Source of the DNA: Bacteroidales bacterium
Lineage (GTDB): Bacteria; Bacteroidota; Bacteroidia; Bacteroidales; JAGOPY01
Assembly (NCBI GenBank): GCA_030638325.1
Contig: DAOWEV010000137.1
Location: 1-14,598, forward strand
DNA length: 14,598 nt
Direction of reading: 5' to 3'
Below are positions 7,298-14,554 of this stretch, piece after piece. The position numbers and the translations under genes are program-made. The notes below the pieces were generated by a model. That model was not told where the DNA came from. It was given only the letters and a program-made list of their open reading frames with translations, and made no database searches. Numbering within the stretch: position 1 is the stretch's first letter; each line of letters opens with the position of its first letter.

Positions 7298-7408
7298 ATG
7301 TTTAAATGGGCAATGCTTAAATGCGTAAATGCTTAAATGGGTAATTGCTATTTATTGTTCCTGCATTTAATCATTTTATCATTCAATCATTTGCCCATTT
7401 ACACATTT
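7296..7408. repeat. Large snap-back repeat of 7-base AAATG-type units
   Basis: The left end 7296-7311 pairs with 7393-7408 at 15 of 16 positions. Pairing continues inward more loosely because both arms are made of degenerate units such as TTAAATG and TAAATGC. It begins at the stop codon of the upstream gene. It could fold into a long hairpin in the 3' untranslated region and serve as a terminator or RNA stabiliser. Confidence 0.7.
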
Positions 7409-7523
7409 CCATAAAAATAACAGTAAAACCTTTTATAAATTAACAGGGTTTTTACATTGTTGAATATCAGTATAATATGTTGTTATCTGATAAATTGTTG
7501 AAAAAAAACCGGAATCGACCGGG

Positions 7524-7531
7524 TATATTTG
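7524..7531 (+). promoter_or_regulatory. Candidate -7 box (TATATTTG) for the sigma factor operon
   Basis: TATATTTG matches TAnnTTTG fully, 27 bases before ATG 7559. The nearest -33 candidate is TTG at 7498-7500, 23 bases upstream, slightly longer than usual. Confidence 0.4.
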
Positions 7532-7558
7532 ACCCCCGAAACCGATTAATACTACAAG

Positions 7559-8125
7559 ATGACACACTACACGGAAGCAAGTATTATTGAAGGAATAGCC
7601 CGTAGACAGAATGAAGTACTTGAGTATGTGTATAATACATACTATCCCATGGTACGGCACCTCGTCATTTACAACAATGGTACTGATGAAGATGCAACGG
7701 AGGTCTTCCAGGAAGCCATTATTGTTGTGTTTGAAAAGATCATTAGCAATGAACTGGACCTTAACTGTTCATTAAAAACCTTTTTGTATTCTATCAGCAG
7801 GAATTTGTGGTTGCAACACCTGGAAAGGATAAACAGGCAGGTGTCATTTGAGGATATTGAAAAACACCTTGTGCTGGATGAATCTGAAATGTATGATGAT
7901 TTTCAGTTTCACCGGAAAAGGATATATCAGAAGCATTTTATTGCCCTTACCGAAAAATGCCGCAGGATACTTGAATTGTACTTCATGAACAAATCATTTG
8001 ACGAAATCGCCAGGGTTATGGGGTTCAGCAGCAGGCGTTATGCGATAAAGCGTAAGTATGAATGTGCTAAATCATTGTTTTCCAGGATTTATAATGATCC
8101 GGAATTCAAAAAAATAAAGTCATGA
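7559..8125 (+). CDS. ECF-like RNA polymerase sigma-70 family sigma factor
   Basis: A 188-residue two-domain sigma factor. Region 2 covers about 21-91, with DATEVFQEAIIVVFEKI (the -10 recognition and core-binding helices) and SLKTFLYSISRNLWLQHLER. Region 4 covers about 127-175: LTEKCRRILELYFMNKSFDEIARVMGFSSRRYAIKRKYECAKSLF, a helix-turn-helix whose recognition helix begins at the FSSRR segment. Region 1.1 and region 3 are absent, which is typical of ECF factors. The next gene overlaps by four bases (ATGA, 8122-8125) and encodes a single-pass membrane protein, the usual arrangement of an ECF sigma factor with its regulator. Targets cannot be read from the window. A TATATTTG box lies upstream. 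Confidence 0.9.
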   Translation: MTHYTEASIIEGIARRQNEVLEYVYNTYYPMVRHLVIYNNGTDEDATEVFQEAIIVVFEKIISNELDLNCSLKTFLYSISRNLWLQHLERINRQVSFEDIEKHLVLDESEMYDDFQFHRKRIYQKHFIALTEKCRRILELYFMNKSFDEIARVMGFSSRRYAIKRKYECAKSLFSRIYNDPEFKKIKS

Positions 8126-8799
8126 AAATAATATATTTTGATTTGATTGAGAGCTTTCTCAATGATCAGATGAGTGATGCCGAGGTCAGGAAGTTTAAAA
8201 AAAGTCTTGTCTCTGACCCTGAGCTTGCCATTGAATACGGCAGGCATATGGAAATTTATAAAGCCATTCAGGATACTGAGGCTATTAAACTTCGTGAACA
8301 GCTTGTCCGTATCGGCCGCGAATATAGAAATGATCAGGATACCAAAAAAAGTATTGTGAAGGATCGTAAGATGATTTACTGGATCGCTGCTTTGATACTG
8401 GTTCTCATCAGTCTTACCGTGATCGTTTACAGGATCACAAATACAATCCAGGTACAAGACTACGTGCTGGAAACCGGGGATGAAGACATTTATACAATGA
8501 CCGGTGAATGCAGGGAATTAATGACTGTTGTTGCGAGGCAGGAGAACTTCACATTAATACAACCACCTGACTCAGCGATTTACCTGAAAGGCCAGACGGT
8601 GCCATTTCTCTGGAGGTCGGAGCTTGGAAGGCCAATATCTCTCGATATTCTGAACCGGCAGGGAAAGCTGGTAGTCAGCTTCAGCAAGTTTCAGGATTGC
8701 CAGTATGAATACCTCGCCATGGGAGACAAAGGTGTCTATATGTTTCGGTTCCGGGATGGGGAGGAAGTTATTAAAGTGGGTATTTTCTATATAAAATAA
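8122..8799 (+). CDS. Single-pass membrane protein, probable anti-sigma factor
   Basis: A 225-residue protein whose start overlaps the sigma-factor stop by four bases, implying coupled translation. Residues 1-75 are cytoplasmic and helical: DLIESFLNDQMSDAEVRKF then SDPELAIEYGRHMEIYKAI, the FL-x-x-x-MS...DPELA pattern seen at the N-terminus of Bacteroidota anti-sigma-like proteins. There is no zinc-binding HxxxCxxC motif, so this is not a classical ZAS domain. One transmembrane helix (about 84-104) follows. The extracytoplasmic 105-225 is mostly beta (for example GQTVPFLWRSELGRPISLDIL and YMFRFRDGEEVIKVGIFYI) and could be the sensing part. The anti-sigma role is inferred from position and layout, not from a recognised domain. 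Confidence 0.75.
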   Translation: MKIIYFDLIESFLNDQMSDAEVRKFKKSLVSDPELAIEYGRHMEIYKAIQDTEAIKLREQLVRIGREYRNDQDTKKSIVKDRKMIYWIAALILVLISLTVIVYRITNTIQVQDYVLETGDEDIYTMTGECRELMTVVARQENFTLIQPPDSAIYLKGQTVPFLWRSELGRPISLDILNRQGKLVVSFSKFQDCQYEYLAMGDKGVYMFRFRDGEEVIKVGIFYIK

Positions 8800-8860
8800 G
8801 GTTATTTGATAATTAACACCTCCAATAATTCTTAACATAACACAAGGCTGTAAACAAATT

Positions 8861-8902
8861 GATTAACGATTAACGATTGTGGATTAACGATTTAAGATTT
8901 TA
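8861..8902. repeat. Six tandem 7-base units (GATTAAC type)
   Basis: Consecutive units are GATTAAC, GATTAAC, GATTGTG, GATTAAC, GATTTAA and GATTTTA. It is the first repeat in the convergent gap 8800-9294. No inverted partner was found nearby. Confidence 0.75.
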
Positions 8903-8934
8903 TTTAACCACAAAGGAACACAAAGGAATTCACA

Positions 8935-8954
8935 ATACCGATAGCTATCGGTAT
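8935..8954. repeat. Perfect 20-bp palindrome inside the left arm
   Basis: ATACCGATAGCTATCGGTAT equals its own reverse complement. It lies within the segment by which the left arm of the flanking element is longer than the right arm, suggesting a later insertion. The core CCGATAGCTATCGG may be an abundant repeat in this genome; this was not checked. Confidence 0.8.
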
Positions 8955-8996
8955 CACAAAGTATCCAAAGAAAAAATTTCAAATGGCACAAATACG

Positions 8997-9089
8997 CACT
9001 TATTTAAACTTTCAGGATGTAAGTTAGGCTTATTGGCAAACTTTAATGTCAAACATTTGAAAGATGGTATTAAACGGGTAATTCTATAG
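8997..9089 (+). pseudogene. C-terminal remnant of a GxxExxY-family protein
   Basis: The frame ending at TAG 9087-9089 reads HLFKLSGCKLGLLANFNV then KHLKDGIKRVIL. This matches the conserved C-terminus of GxxExxY proteins (typically LKLTG-x-x-LGLL-INFNV-x-x-LKDGIKR). The family is about 120-130 residues long. Here only about 30 are recognisable, and the upstream part, including the G-x-x-E-x-x-Y motif, is gone, replaced by repeat sequence. It is almost certainly non-functional. The fragment sits between the two arms of the CACAAAGG inverted-repeat element. Family assignment is from memory of the conserved tail. Confidence 0.7.
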
Positions 9090-9160
9090 TCCTTAGAGTG
9101 ACTTTGTGATATCCTTTGTGACCTTTGTGGTAAAAAAAACCTATTTCAACTCTTGATTCG

Positions 9161-9281
9161 CATTACTATTGCATTACAATTATATTACAATTGCATTACA
9201 ACTGTATTACCATTGAATGACCACTGAATGACTACTGAATTACAATTGAATTACCATTGAATGACTACTGAATGACCATTG
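9161..9281. repeat. Array of eleven 11-bp tandem units
   Basis: Eleven consecutive 11-base units run without a gap, with consensus nATKACnAYTG. Examples are TATTACAATTG at 9183, TATTACCATTG at 9205 and AATGACTACTG at 9227 and 9260. A partial twelfth unit follows at 9282. The first base and positions 4, 7 and 9 vary most. It ends 13 bases before the stop codon of the convergent minus-strand gene. The unit length is not a multiple of three and no gene reads through it. Confidence 0.9.
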
Positions 9282-9294
9282 CATTATAAAGTTA

Positions 9295-10824
9295 TTATTC
9301 AGCCCCCCCCAAACTAAAAATAGCGCCCAGGAAAATACTCAGGCCATTATAAAACACCAGCATGTTGTCTTCCCTGTTTCCTTGTAAGGGAGCCATCTCC
9401 ACAGTATTGAATTCAACAGGATCGGAAAGGTTAATGATCTGCGGCTGGTTTGGTTCCACCCCAATAGATTGTTGTAAGCCCACCATCAACACGTGCTTTA
9501 ACAACTTGAACCGGAGACCGCCGGTAATATGATACACGTTGTAATTGATTTTATCGGTTACATTCAGACCCTCAGCTGTATAATAATCAACCCCTTTCAA
9601 ATAGTTGAAATTTGTTTTAAAACCAGTCAGAAGCAGGGTGTTTTTTGAAATTTTCCACTGGTATCCTATGGCCAGGTTGAACAAGTCTCTTGCCCCGGTT
9701 GCATAGCTGAGCATATTAACGGAATCAACCTGAATAAGATCGTTGTTAATTGAAACCCTGGAATCCTCTGCCTCCAGAAATATATAAGGTGTGATGGAAC
9801 TAAAGTATTCCAATGAAACATAGAAGGACTTTTGAATGTCTTTTGGTGAATGAAATGTGGCTCCAGCGGCAATTGAAAATGGAGTCTTCATATGCAGATT
9901 CAGTTGTTTGCCTTGCTGGTTATCCCCGATAAGATAGTTTGGGAGGAATTCTGAACTTCCCGGTTTTGTAATATTGCTTTGTTTGATCTTTTTTACAACG
10001 TTTTTGCCTCCCTGATAGACCTGAAAGCCAGGCGTGGCAAGCTTCAGTCCCAGGCTTACATTGTTGATCTTATAACTAACTCCAAAATGCCATATAATAC
10101 TGAGTTGATCATAACGTACAGAATTCCTGTTTTCATAACTGGCAGTGTAAAACGGAATGCTGTCAAGCACCGCCTGATTAACAGGAAATGCATCAATACT
10201 AATTGATTCAGAGTATCTGAGTGATTTCAAGGAAACAAACATACTTCCCCCAAGCCATAATCTGTCTGTCAGTTTATAAGACACCCCAATGCCAACATAA
10301 TCGTCCCGGTACTGATTTTTATATGTGTAGGTAGCAGAATAATCTTCCTTCCCGGGCAGGTTTTCCAATATATCGATGTGTTGATCGACAGTTTGGATGT
10401 AGTGCTGGTAAGTATTTTCGATATTCATGCTTGCCAGTTCAATACTCAGGCGTTCATTATTTTTCGGTTGTATCATGTAGGAAACGAATCTTGGCTCTAC
10501 CGTGATATGGGACAGTTGCAGGTCGATGCCATCGCCCAGGGCATTTTGGTAATCATAAAAATTATATGAAAATAAACTGGCAGTGATGGATAAATTTGAT
10601 TGGGTGATCTCAGAAATGTTTGCAGGGTTGTAATAGATGGCGCTTATACCGGCGCCTCCTCCGACAACGGCACCAGCCAGCATCGAAGATGCATCATTGA
10701 AGTTGTGAGACCAGTACCGGTCCGTCTGAGCTGTCATGGATGAGCTGAAGAACAGGAACAATAACAGCCATACGGATGTGGTTGGAGAAATGCCTTTTCC
10801 GGATATGGGTTGTTGTAAGATCAT
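9295..10824 (-). CDS. FadL/OmpP1-like outer-membrane beta-barrel protein
   Basis: A 509-residue protein with a long N-terminal signal sequence (hydrophobic core about 18-27, ending SSSMTAQ near 33). The mature N-terminus has SSMLAGAVVGGGAGISAIYYNPANIS (46-71), which corresponds to the FadL-family start with its conserved Asn-Pro-Ala. The rest is a run of amphipathic strands (for example YVGIGVSYKLTDRLWLGGSMFVSL) consistent with a barrel of a dozen or more strands. FadL-type porins pass hydrophobic molecules through the outer membrane; the substrate here is unknown. The gene follows the M14 peptidase by 23 bases on the same strand, probably one operon. A run of eight Gs on the coding strand lies seven codons from the end. 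An unrelated type of outer-membrane barrel remains possible. Confidence 0.7.
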   Translation of the reverse strand: MILQQPISGKGISPTTSVWLLLFLFFSSSMTAQTDRYWSHNFNDASSMLAGAVVGGGAGISAIYYNPANISEITQSNLSITASLFSYNFYDYQNALGDGIDLQLSHITVEPRFVSYMIQPKNNERLSIELASMNIENTYQHYIQTVDQHIDILENLPGKEDYSATYTYKNQYRDDYVGIGVSYKLTDRLWLGGSMFVSLKSLRYSESISIDAFPVNQAVLDSIPFYTASYENRNSVRYDQLSIIWHFGVSYKINNVSLGLKLATPGFQVYQGGKNVVKKIKQSNITKPGSSEFLPNYLIGDNQQGKQLNLHMKTPFSIAAGATFHSPKDIQKSFYVSLEYFSSITPYIFLEAEDSRVSINNDLIQVDSVNMLSYATGARDLFNLAIGYQWKISKNTLLLTGFKTNFNYLKGVDYYTAEGLNVTDKINYNVYHITGGLRFKLLKHVLMVGLQQSIGVEPNQPQIINLSDPVEFNTVEMAPLQGNREDNMLVFYNGLSIFLGAIFSLGGAE

Positions 10825-10847
10825 TGACAGAATAAAGGTATATTTTT

Positions 10848-12632
10848 TTAGTAAATATTCTTTAATTCCTCCATTAATTTCTTTTCAAATATTTTCCCAA
10901 CCGGGTACACGTTCTTTTTCTGGTCCCAATAGGGTGTCTTGCTGTAAAACCAGTTTAGCTGAGCCCAGAAATTACTGGCGATCTCCGGGTTTTCTGATTT
11001 CATTTGCTCAAATTCCTCCATCAGAGAAGGGTCATCAGCCAGCATTTCCCTGGCCATCTTCTCCATGACATAGGATTCAGCGTATTCCTTTTGCTCGAAT
11101 ATGGCATTGAAAAATCCCCAGTAAAAGTAAGAGTCCGGAGCATCCGGTTCCAATATGTGGGCGATGACCCTGGCGTTGCGCTGATCCATCTGAATGATCA
11201 CAGATCCGGCCGGAAACTCTCGTATTTCCTCAATAACTTCTTTCTTTGCATGGTTCGGGAACCTCCCTTCATAGGGCGTGTTATTCCATTCGGGGTCCAT
11301 GAACCTGTATGACTGGATCATAACTGATTGTGGACGCTTAAGCACAAAGTAATCGATGCCATGTACATCTAATCGTTCGATCACTTCCTGCCATTCCGGG
11401 GGAATGATATAGGCTTCAGGTAATTGCACGGTCGCAGTGGGTTGCTGATCATTAAAATAAGGTAAAAGATATGTTTCAGGTTGATCCGGATGATACTGGA
11501 ACCAGTTTCCGCCGGTCAGGTCACTCTCCACGATATCGTAATCAAATCCTTTGAAAGATACCATGGTGCTGTCGTGTGATGCCGTGAACTTTACCGGAAA
11601 AGGTTCTTTTCTGAATTTTTCATCTGATACCGTACTATCTGCCTTCCGGTTTAGCTCCTGAAGCATTTCCCCATCCCGGTTCAGGATATTGCATACCAGC
11701 TTTATTTGCGCATACGTGGCATCAACCCTGGTTTTATAGTCTTTCAACATATGATTTTCCATTAGGAGCCCGATCCTGTTCTGAAGGGCTGTATAGCCCT
11801 GCGACAGTCGTGGGGAAGCAACAGAAGACCTGAGACCGCTTCTCGGGTCATGCCATCTCCTGAACATCACATATGGGAAAACAGGATACCCGGCGAGCTC
11901 CATATTCTCTTCCAGGTAAGGTATGAAAGTTTTCCTGGTCCAGTTGGTCAGCCCTTTATCCATACTTCCCAGGATCTCCAGTCCGTAGGATGAAACATAC
12001 TGGTAATCGGCGCCGTCGGTAGCATGTATGTCGATGAAGAAATCAGGCAGCCATTCGTTGAACAATCTCAGCCAGGCCCGGATCTCCGGGGTGTCTGCTT
12101 TCAGGAAATCACGGTTCAGGTTCAGGTTTTGGGCATTTGTCCGCCAGCCCATTTCTGCCGGTCCGTTTTGATTGATCCTGTTGTAGGGCCCGAACCGTTC
12201 GTGGCCGTCCACATTCATGATCGGAATGAAAAGAATAGTAAGGTGTTCGAGCAGCTCAGGATATTGATCCATGATCACCAGGTCGCGGAGGAACATCAAC
12301 CCGGCATCTTTGCCGTCAATCTCTCCCGGATGTATGCCGGCCTGGATCAGCAGAATGGTATTGCTGCTTTCCCTCACAGAAGCCACGTCAAAATTCTCGT
12401 TCCGGTCAATGATCAATAATGGAAGCTCCCGGCCCTGGGGACTCAAACCAAATGATACATAACGGATCATTCCGGAAGCTTCATCCAGCTTTTTACAATA
12501 TTCAATGGTCTCATCATACCGGGGAGTTTCCAGGTATCCGGATCTCTCATAATAAGTCAGCCAATCGTCCTGTCCGAATGTGCTCAATGAAATGACTGTC
12601 AGGAAGAATAAAAGATTACAATACTTGATCAT
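10848..12632 (-). CDS. Secreted M14-family zinc carboxypeptidase
   Basis: I chose ATG 12632 (594 residues); in-frame GTG codons at 12647 and 12653 would lengthen the signal peptide N-region by 5 or 7 residues. Numbered from GTG 12653, the signal peptide ends near STFGQ (28), and the peptidase domain spans about 34-325. Zinc ligands are His108 and Glu111 in GIHPGEIDGK and His210 in FFIDIHATDG. The substrate-binding Asn-Arg pair is N180-R181, and the catalytic Glu is probably Glu299 in LLMENHML. All key residues of family M14 are present. The C-terminal 330-601 is a further extracellular region with a beta part and a helical tail. It is expected to trim peptides in the periplasm or outside the cell. 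The FadL-like barrel gene follows after 23 bases. Confidence 0.9.
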   Translation of the reverse strand: MIKYCNLLFFLTVISLSTFGQDDWLTYYERSGYLETPRYDETIEYCKKLDEASGMIRYVSFGLSPQGRELPLLIIDRNENFDVASVRESSNTILLIQAGIHPGEIDGKDAGLMFLRDLVIMDQYPELLEHLTILFIPIMNVDGHERFGPYNRINQNGPAEMGWRTNAQNLNLNRDFLKADTPEIRAWLRLFNEWLPDFFIDIHATDGADYQYVSSYGLEILGSMDKGLTNWTRKTFIPYLEENMELAGYPVFPYVMFRRWHDPRSGLRSSVASPRLSQGYTALQNRIGLLMENHMLKDYKTRVDATYAQIKLVCNILNRDGEMLQELNRKADSTVSDEKFRKEPFPVKFTASHDSTMVSFKGFDYDIVESDLTGGNWFQYHPDQPETYLLPYFNDQQPTATVQLPEAYIIPPEWQEVIERLDVHGIDYFVLKRPQSVMIQSYRFMDPEWNNTPYEGRFPNHAKKEVIEEIREFPAGSVIIQMDQRNARVIAHILEPDAPDSYFYWGFFNAIFEQKEYAESYVMEKMAREMLADDPSLMEEFEQMKSENPEIASNFWAQLNWFYSKTPYWDQKKNVYPVGKIFEKKLMEELKNIY

Positions 12633-12673
12633 AATAATTTTTTTCACACACACTATCGTTTACCCAGTGAAAT

Positions 12674-12805
12674 AAATCCTAAGCACCAAATCCTAAACTC
12701 TAAACAAATTCAAAACTCAAATAACCAAAGTTCAAAAAAAGGATTTCCCACAGATCATACGGTTTTGAATTTTGTACTTTTGTCATTTGATATTGTTTAG
12801 GATTT
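12674..12805. repeat. Nested inverted repeat in the gap between peptidase and symporter
   Basis: AAATCCTAAAC (12688-12698) is perfectly inverted at 12795-12805. Inside it, CAAATTCAAAAC (12705-12716) is inverted at 12762-12774 with a one-base bulge. The left side starts with a direct repeat, AAATCCTAA at 12674 and 12688. The 242-base gap holds no gene. Confidence 0.65.
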
Positions 12806-12874
12806 AGAAATTCGAATTTAGTACTTTATTTAACACTGATGAAATATACGTCACGACTAAATAATTGCAATTTT

Positions 12875-14089
12875 TCATACTATATTCTCCAGCACCTCCC
12901 CTTCCGTCCGGGCAATCACAACAGCGCCGCAACTGTCGCTCCAGACGTTGGTGGCCGTTCTGAACATATCCAGGATGCGGTCAACGGCAAGGATCAGTCC
13001 CACGCCTTCGAGAGGAAGCCCGACAACCGTAAGGATGATGGTGATCATCACCAGGCCGGCCATGGGAATCCCGGCCGCACCAATGGAAGCCAGTAATGCT
13101 GTAACAACTATCAATACCTGTTGGCCCACTGACATATCCATGCCGTATGCCTGCGCGATGAACATCACCGCAACACATTCGTAAAGCGCCGTCCCGTCCA
13201 TATTGATAGTCGCCCCGAGAGGCAGCGTAAAATTAGCGATCTTCTTGGATACCCCGTCATTCTCCTCCACAGCCTGTATGGTCAGCGGAAGGGTCGCGTT
13301 GGAAGATGAGGTAGACCAGGCTGTGATCAATGGGATGCGGAGTGCCTGGAAATGCTTCCGGGGATTCACCCGGCCAATGAAGCGGGTGATCAGTGGCAGG
13401 GTGATCACGGCATGTAAAAACAACCCGGTCAAAACCACCAGCATATACAACCCCATACTCTGCATCAGGCCGATCAGGTCATCCACCTCAGCAACCTTTT
13501 CTGCTACCAGCCCGAAAATTCCCAGGGGGGTGAACTTAATGATGAACATGGTCAGTTGCATGATCACATCGAAGACAGCGCTGAAGAAATCGGTGAGCAT
13601 CCTCTTGCTTTTTTCATTGACCCTTGTGATAAAGAACCCAAACAGGATGGCGAAGAAGATGATAGATAGCATCTGCCCGTTATCCGACATGGCATCGAAG
13701 AGATTGTCGGGAATGATCCGGATGAGAATCTCCCCAAGGGAGGTGTCGATATGCCCGCCAACTTCCTGTGTAAAGTTCAGGTCGGCGCCTGCCCCCGGCT
13801 TGAAAATGTTCACCAGGATGAGGCCTGTGACGATCGCAAAGGTACTGGTTAGGATGTAGTACAGCATGGTCTTCAGGCCAAGCCGTCCCAGGTTCTCAGC
13901 ACTTCCCATATTGGCTACACCCGTGATTATTGAAGCCAGCACCAGGGGTATGATGATCATTTTCAGGGCGCGCAGGAAAACAGTGCCCATCCAACTTACA
14001 TAACCAATGTATTCAGGCAGGAAGATGCCATATAATACAGCTAAAACCAGGGCGATCAGGATTTGCCAGTGGAGTTGTATTTTTTTCAT
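12875..14089 (-). CDS. Dicarboxylate/amino acid:cation symporter (DAACS family)
   Basis: A 404-residue inner-membrane carrier of the glutamate transporter fold, close to the usual family length. It carries the serine-rich hairpin STSSSNATLP (259-268), the NMDGT motif (296-300) and the second hairpin GIPMAGLV (340-347). In transmembrane helix 8 (VDRILDMFRTATNVWSD), Asp370, Asp374, Arg377, Thr378, Asn381 and Asp385 correspond to GltPh Asp390, Asp394, Arg397, Thr398, Asn401 and Asp405. The arginine favours substrates with an acidic side chain such as aspartate or glutamate, or a C4 dicarboxylate. Coupling is to Na+ or H+; which one cannot be told here. The gene stands alone, transcribed leftward, with repeat-rich gaps on both sides. 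Confidence 0.95.
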   Translation of the reverse strand: MKKIQLHWQILIALVLAVLYGIFLPEYIGYVSWMGTVFLRALKMIIIPLVLASIITGVANMGSAENLGRLGLKTMLYYILTSTFAIVTGLILVNIFKPGAGADLNFTQEVGGHIDTSLGEILIRIIPDNLFDAMSDNGQMLSIIFFAILFGFFITRVNEKSKRMLTDFFSAVFDVIMQLTMFIIKFTPLGIFGLVAEKVAEVDDLIGLMQSMGLYMLVVLTGLFLHAVITLPLITRFIGRVNPRKHFQALRIPLITAWSTSSSNATLPLTIQAVEENDGVSKKIANFTLPLGATINMDGTALYECVAVMFIAQAYGMDMSVGQQVLIVVTALLASIGAAGIPMAGLVMITIILTVVGLPLEGVGLILAVDRILDMFRTATNVWSDSCGAVVIARTEGEVLENIV

Positions 14090-14222
14090 TAATAATTTAT
14101 ATAATTATGATCTATTTATGAAAACAGATAATAAAGTCACGAAAATACATAAAAATATAGCCTCTCGAAAAACAAAACATAGCTAATCAGTGTTCAAGTT
14201 AGCGATAACTTTCAGAGAAATT

Positions 14223-14349
14223 AACCTGTTTAATTCCTAACGCTCTAAAGCGCAAGTCGGAAGTCCGAAGTCCAAAGCAATTTTACTATTGGCTTCGTAA
14301 TGGATCAATTTGTGAATTAAACAGGTTTAGCCTGATTAATTCACAAATT
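14223..14349. repeat. Two mutually exclusive hairpins sharing one arm
   Basis: AACCTGTTTAATTC (14223-14236) pairs perfectly with 14314-14327. That second arm also lies in 14307-14325, which pairs with 14331-14349 at 18 of 19 positions around the 5-base loop TTTAG. Three 7-base direct units (AAGTCGG, AAGTCCG, AAGTCCA) occur at 14254-14274 between the arms. It lies upstream of the symporter gene and of a possible gene at 14555. The rest of 14090-14554 shows no gene. Confidence 0.8.
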
Positions 14350-14554
14350 CAAATTTACATCAAAAATTGATTACGATCAGTTAAAAACTGTCACTGTATT
14401 TGGCTGACATGCGTTTCTAATTTGATTTACAGCCTATTAACTTTACGTACAGGTATAGTTTTTCCAGTCAGTTTTGGGTTTTCAAACTTAGGGGACTATA
14501 GAAAAATAGAAATATGTTAAAGAACAGCGGATTATGGTAAAAACCTAATTTCGC

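Larger units (their letters stand above)
8907..9131. repeat. Imperfect inverted-repeat element with CACAAAGG units
   Basis: ACCACAAAGG (8907-8916) is inverted at 9122-9131, CACAAAGGA (8919-8927) at 9112-9120, and TATCACAAAGT (8952-8962) at 9101-9111, all perfect and in nested order. The right arm is continuous, while the left arm is interrupted at about 8928-8951. The element encloses the decayed GxxExxY end and is about 225 bases long. No transposase is encoded. Confidence 0.75.

Noticed and set aside
8877..9089. A 70-residue gene in the convergent gap
   Set aside because: Its first half is translated repeat sequence; only the last ~30 residues resemble a real family, so it is called as a remnant.
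9161..9281. The 11-bp array as a CRISPR array
   Set aside because: Units are directly adjacent with no spacers, are far too short, and no cas genes are present.
13203..13859. Long plus-strand reading frame opposite the symporter
   Set aside because: It is antisense to a gene with full family motifs, is low in recognisable domains, and reflects codon bias of the real gene.
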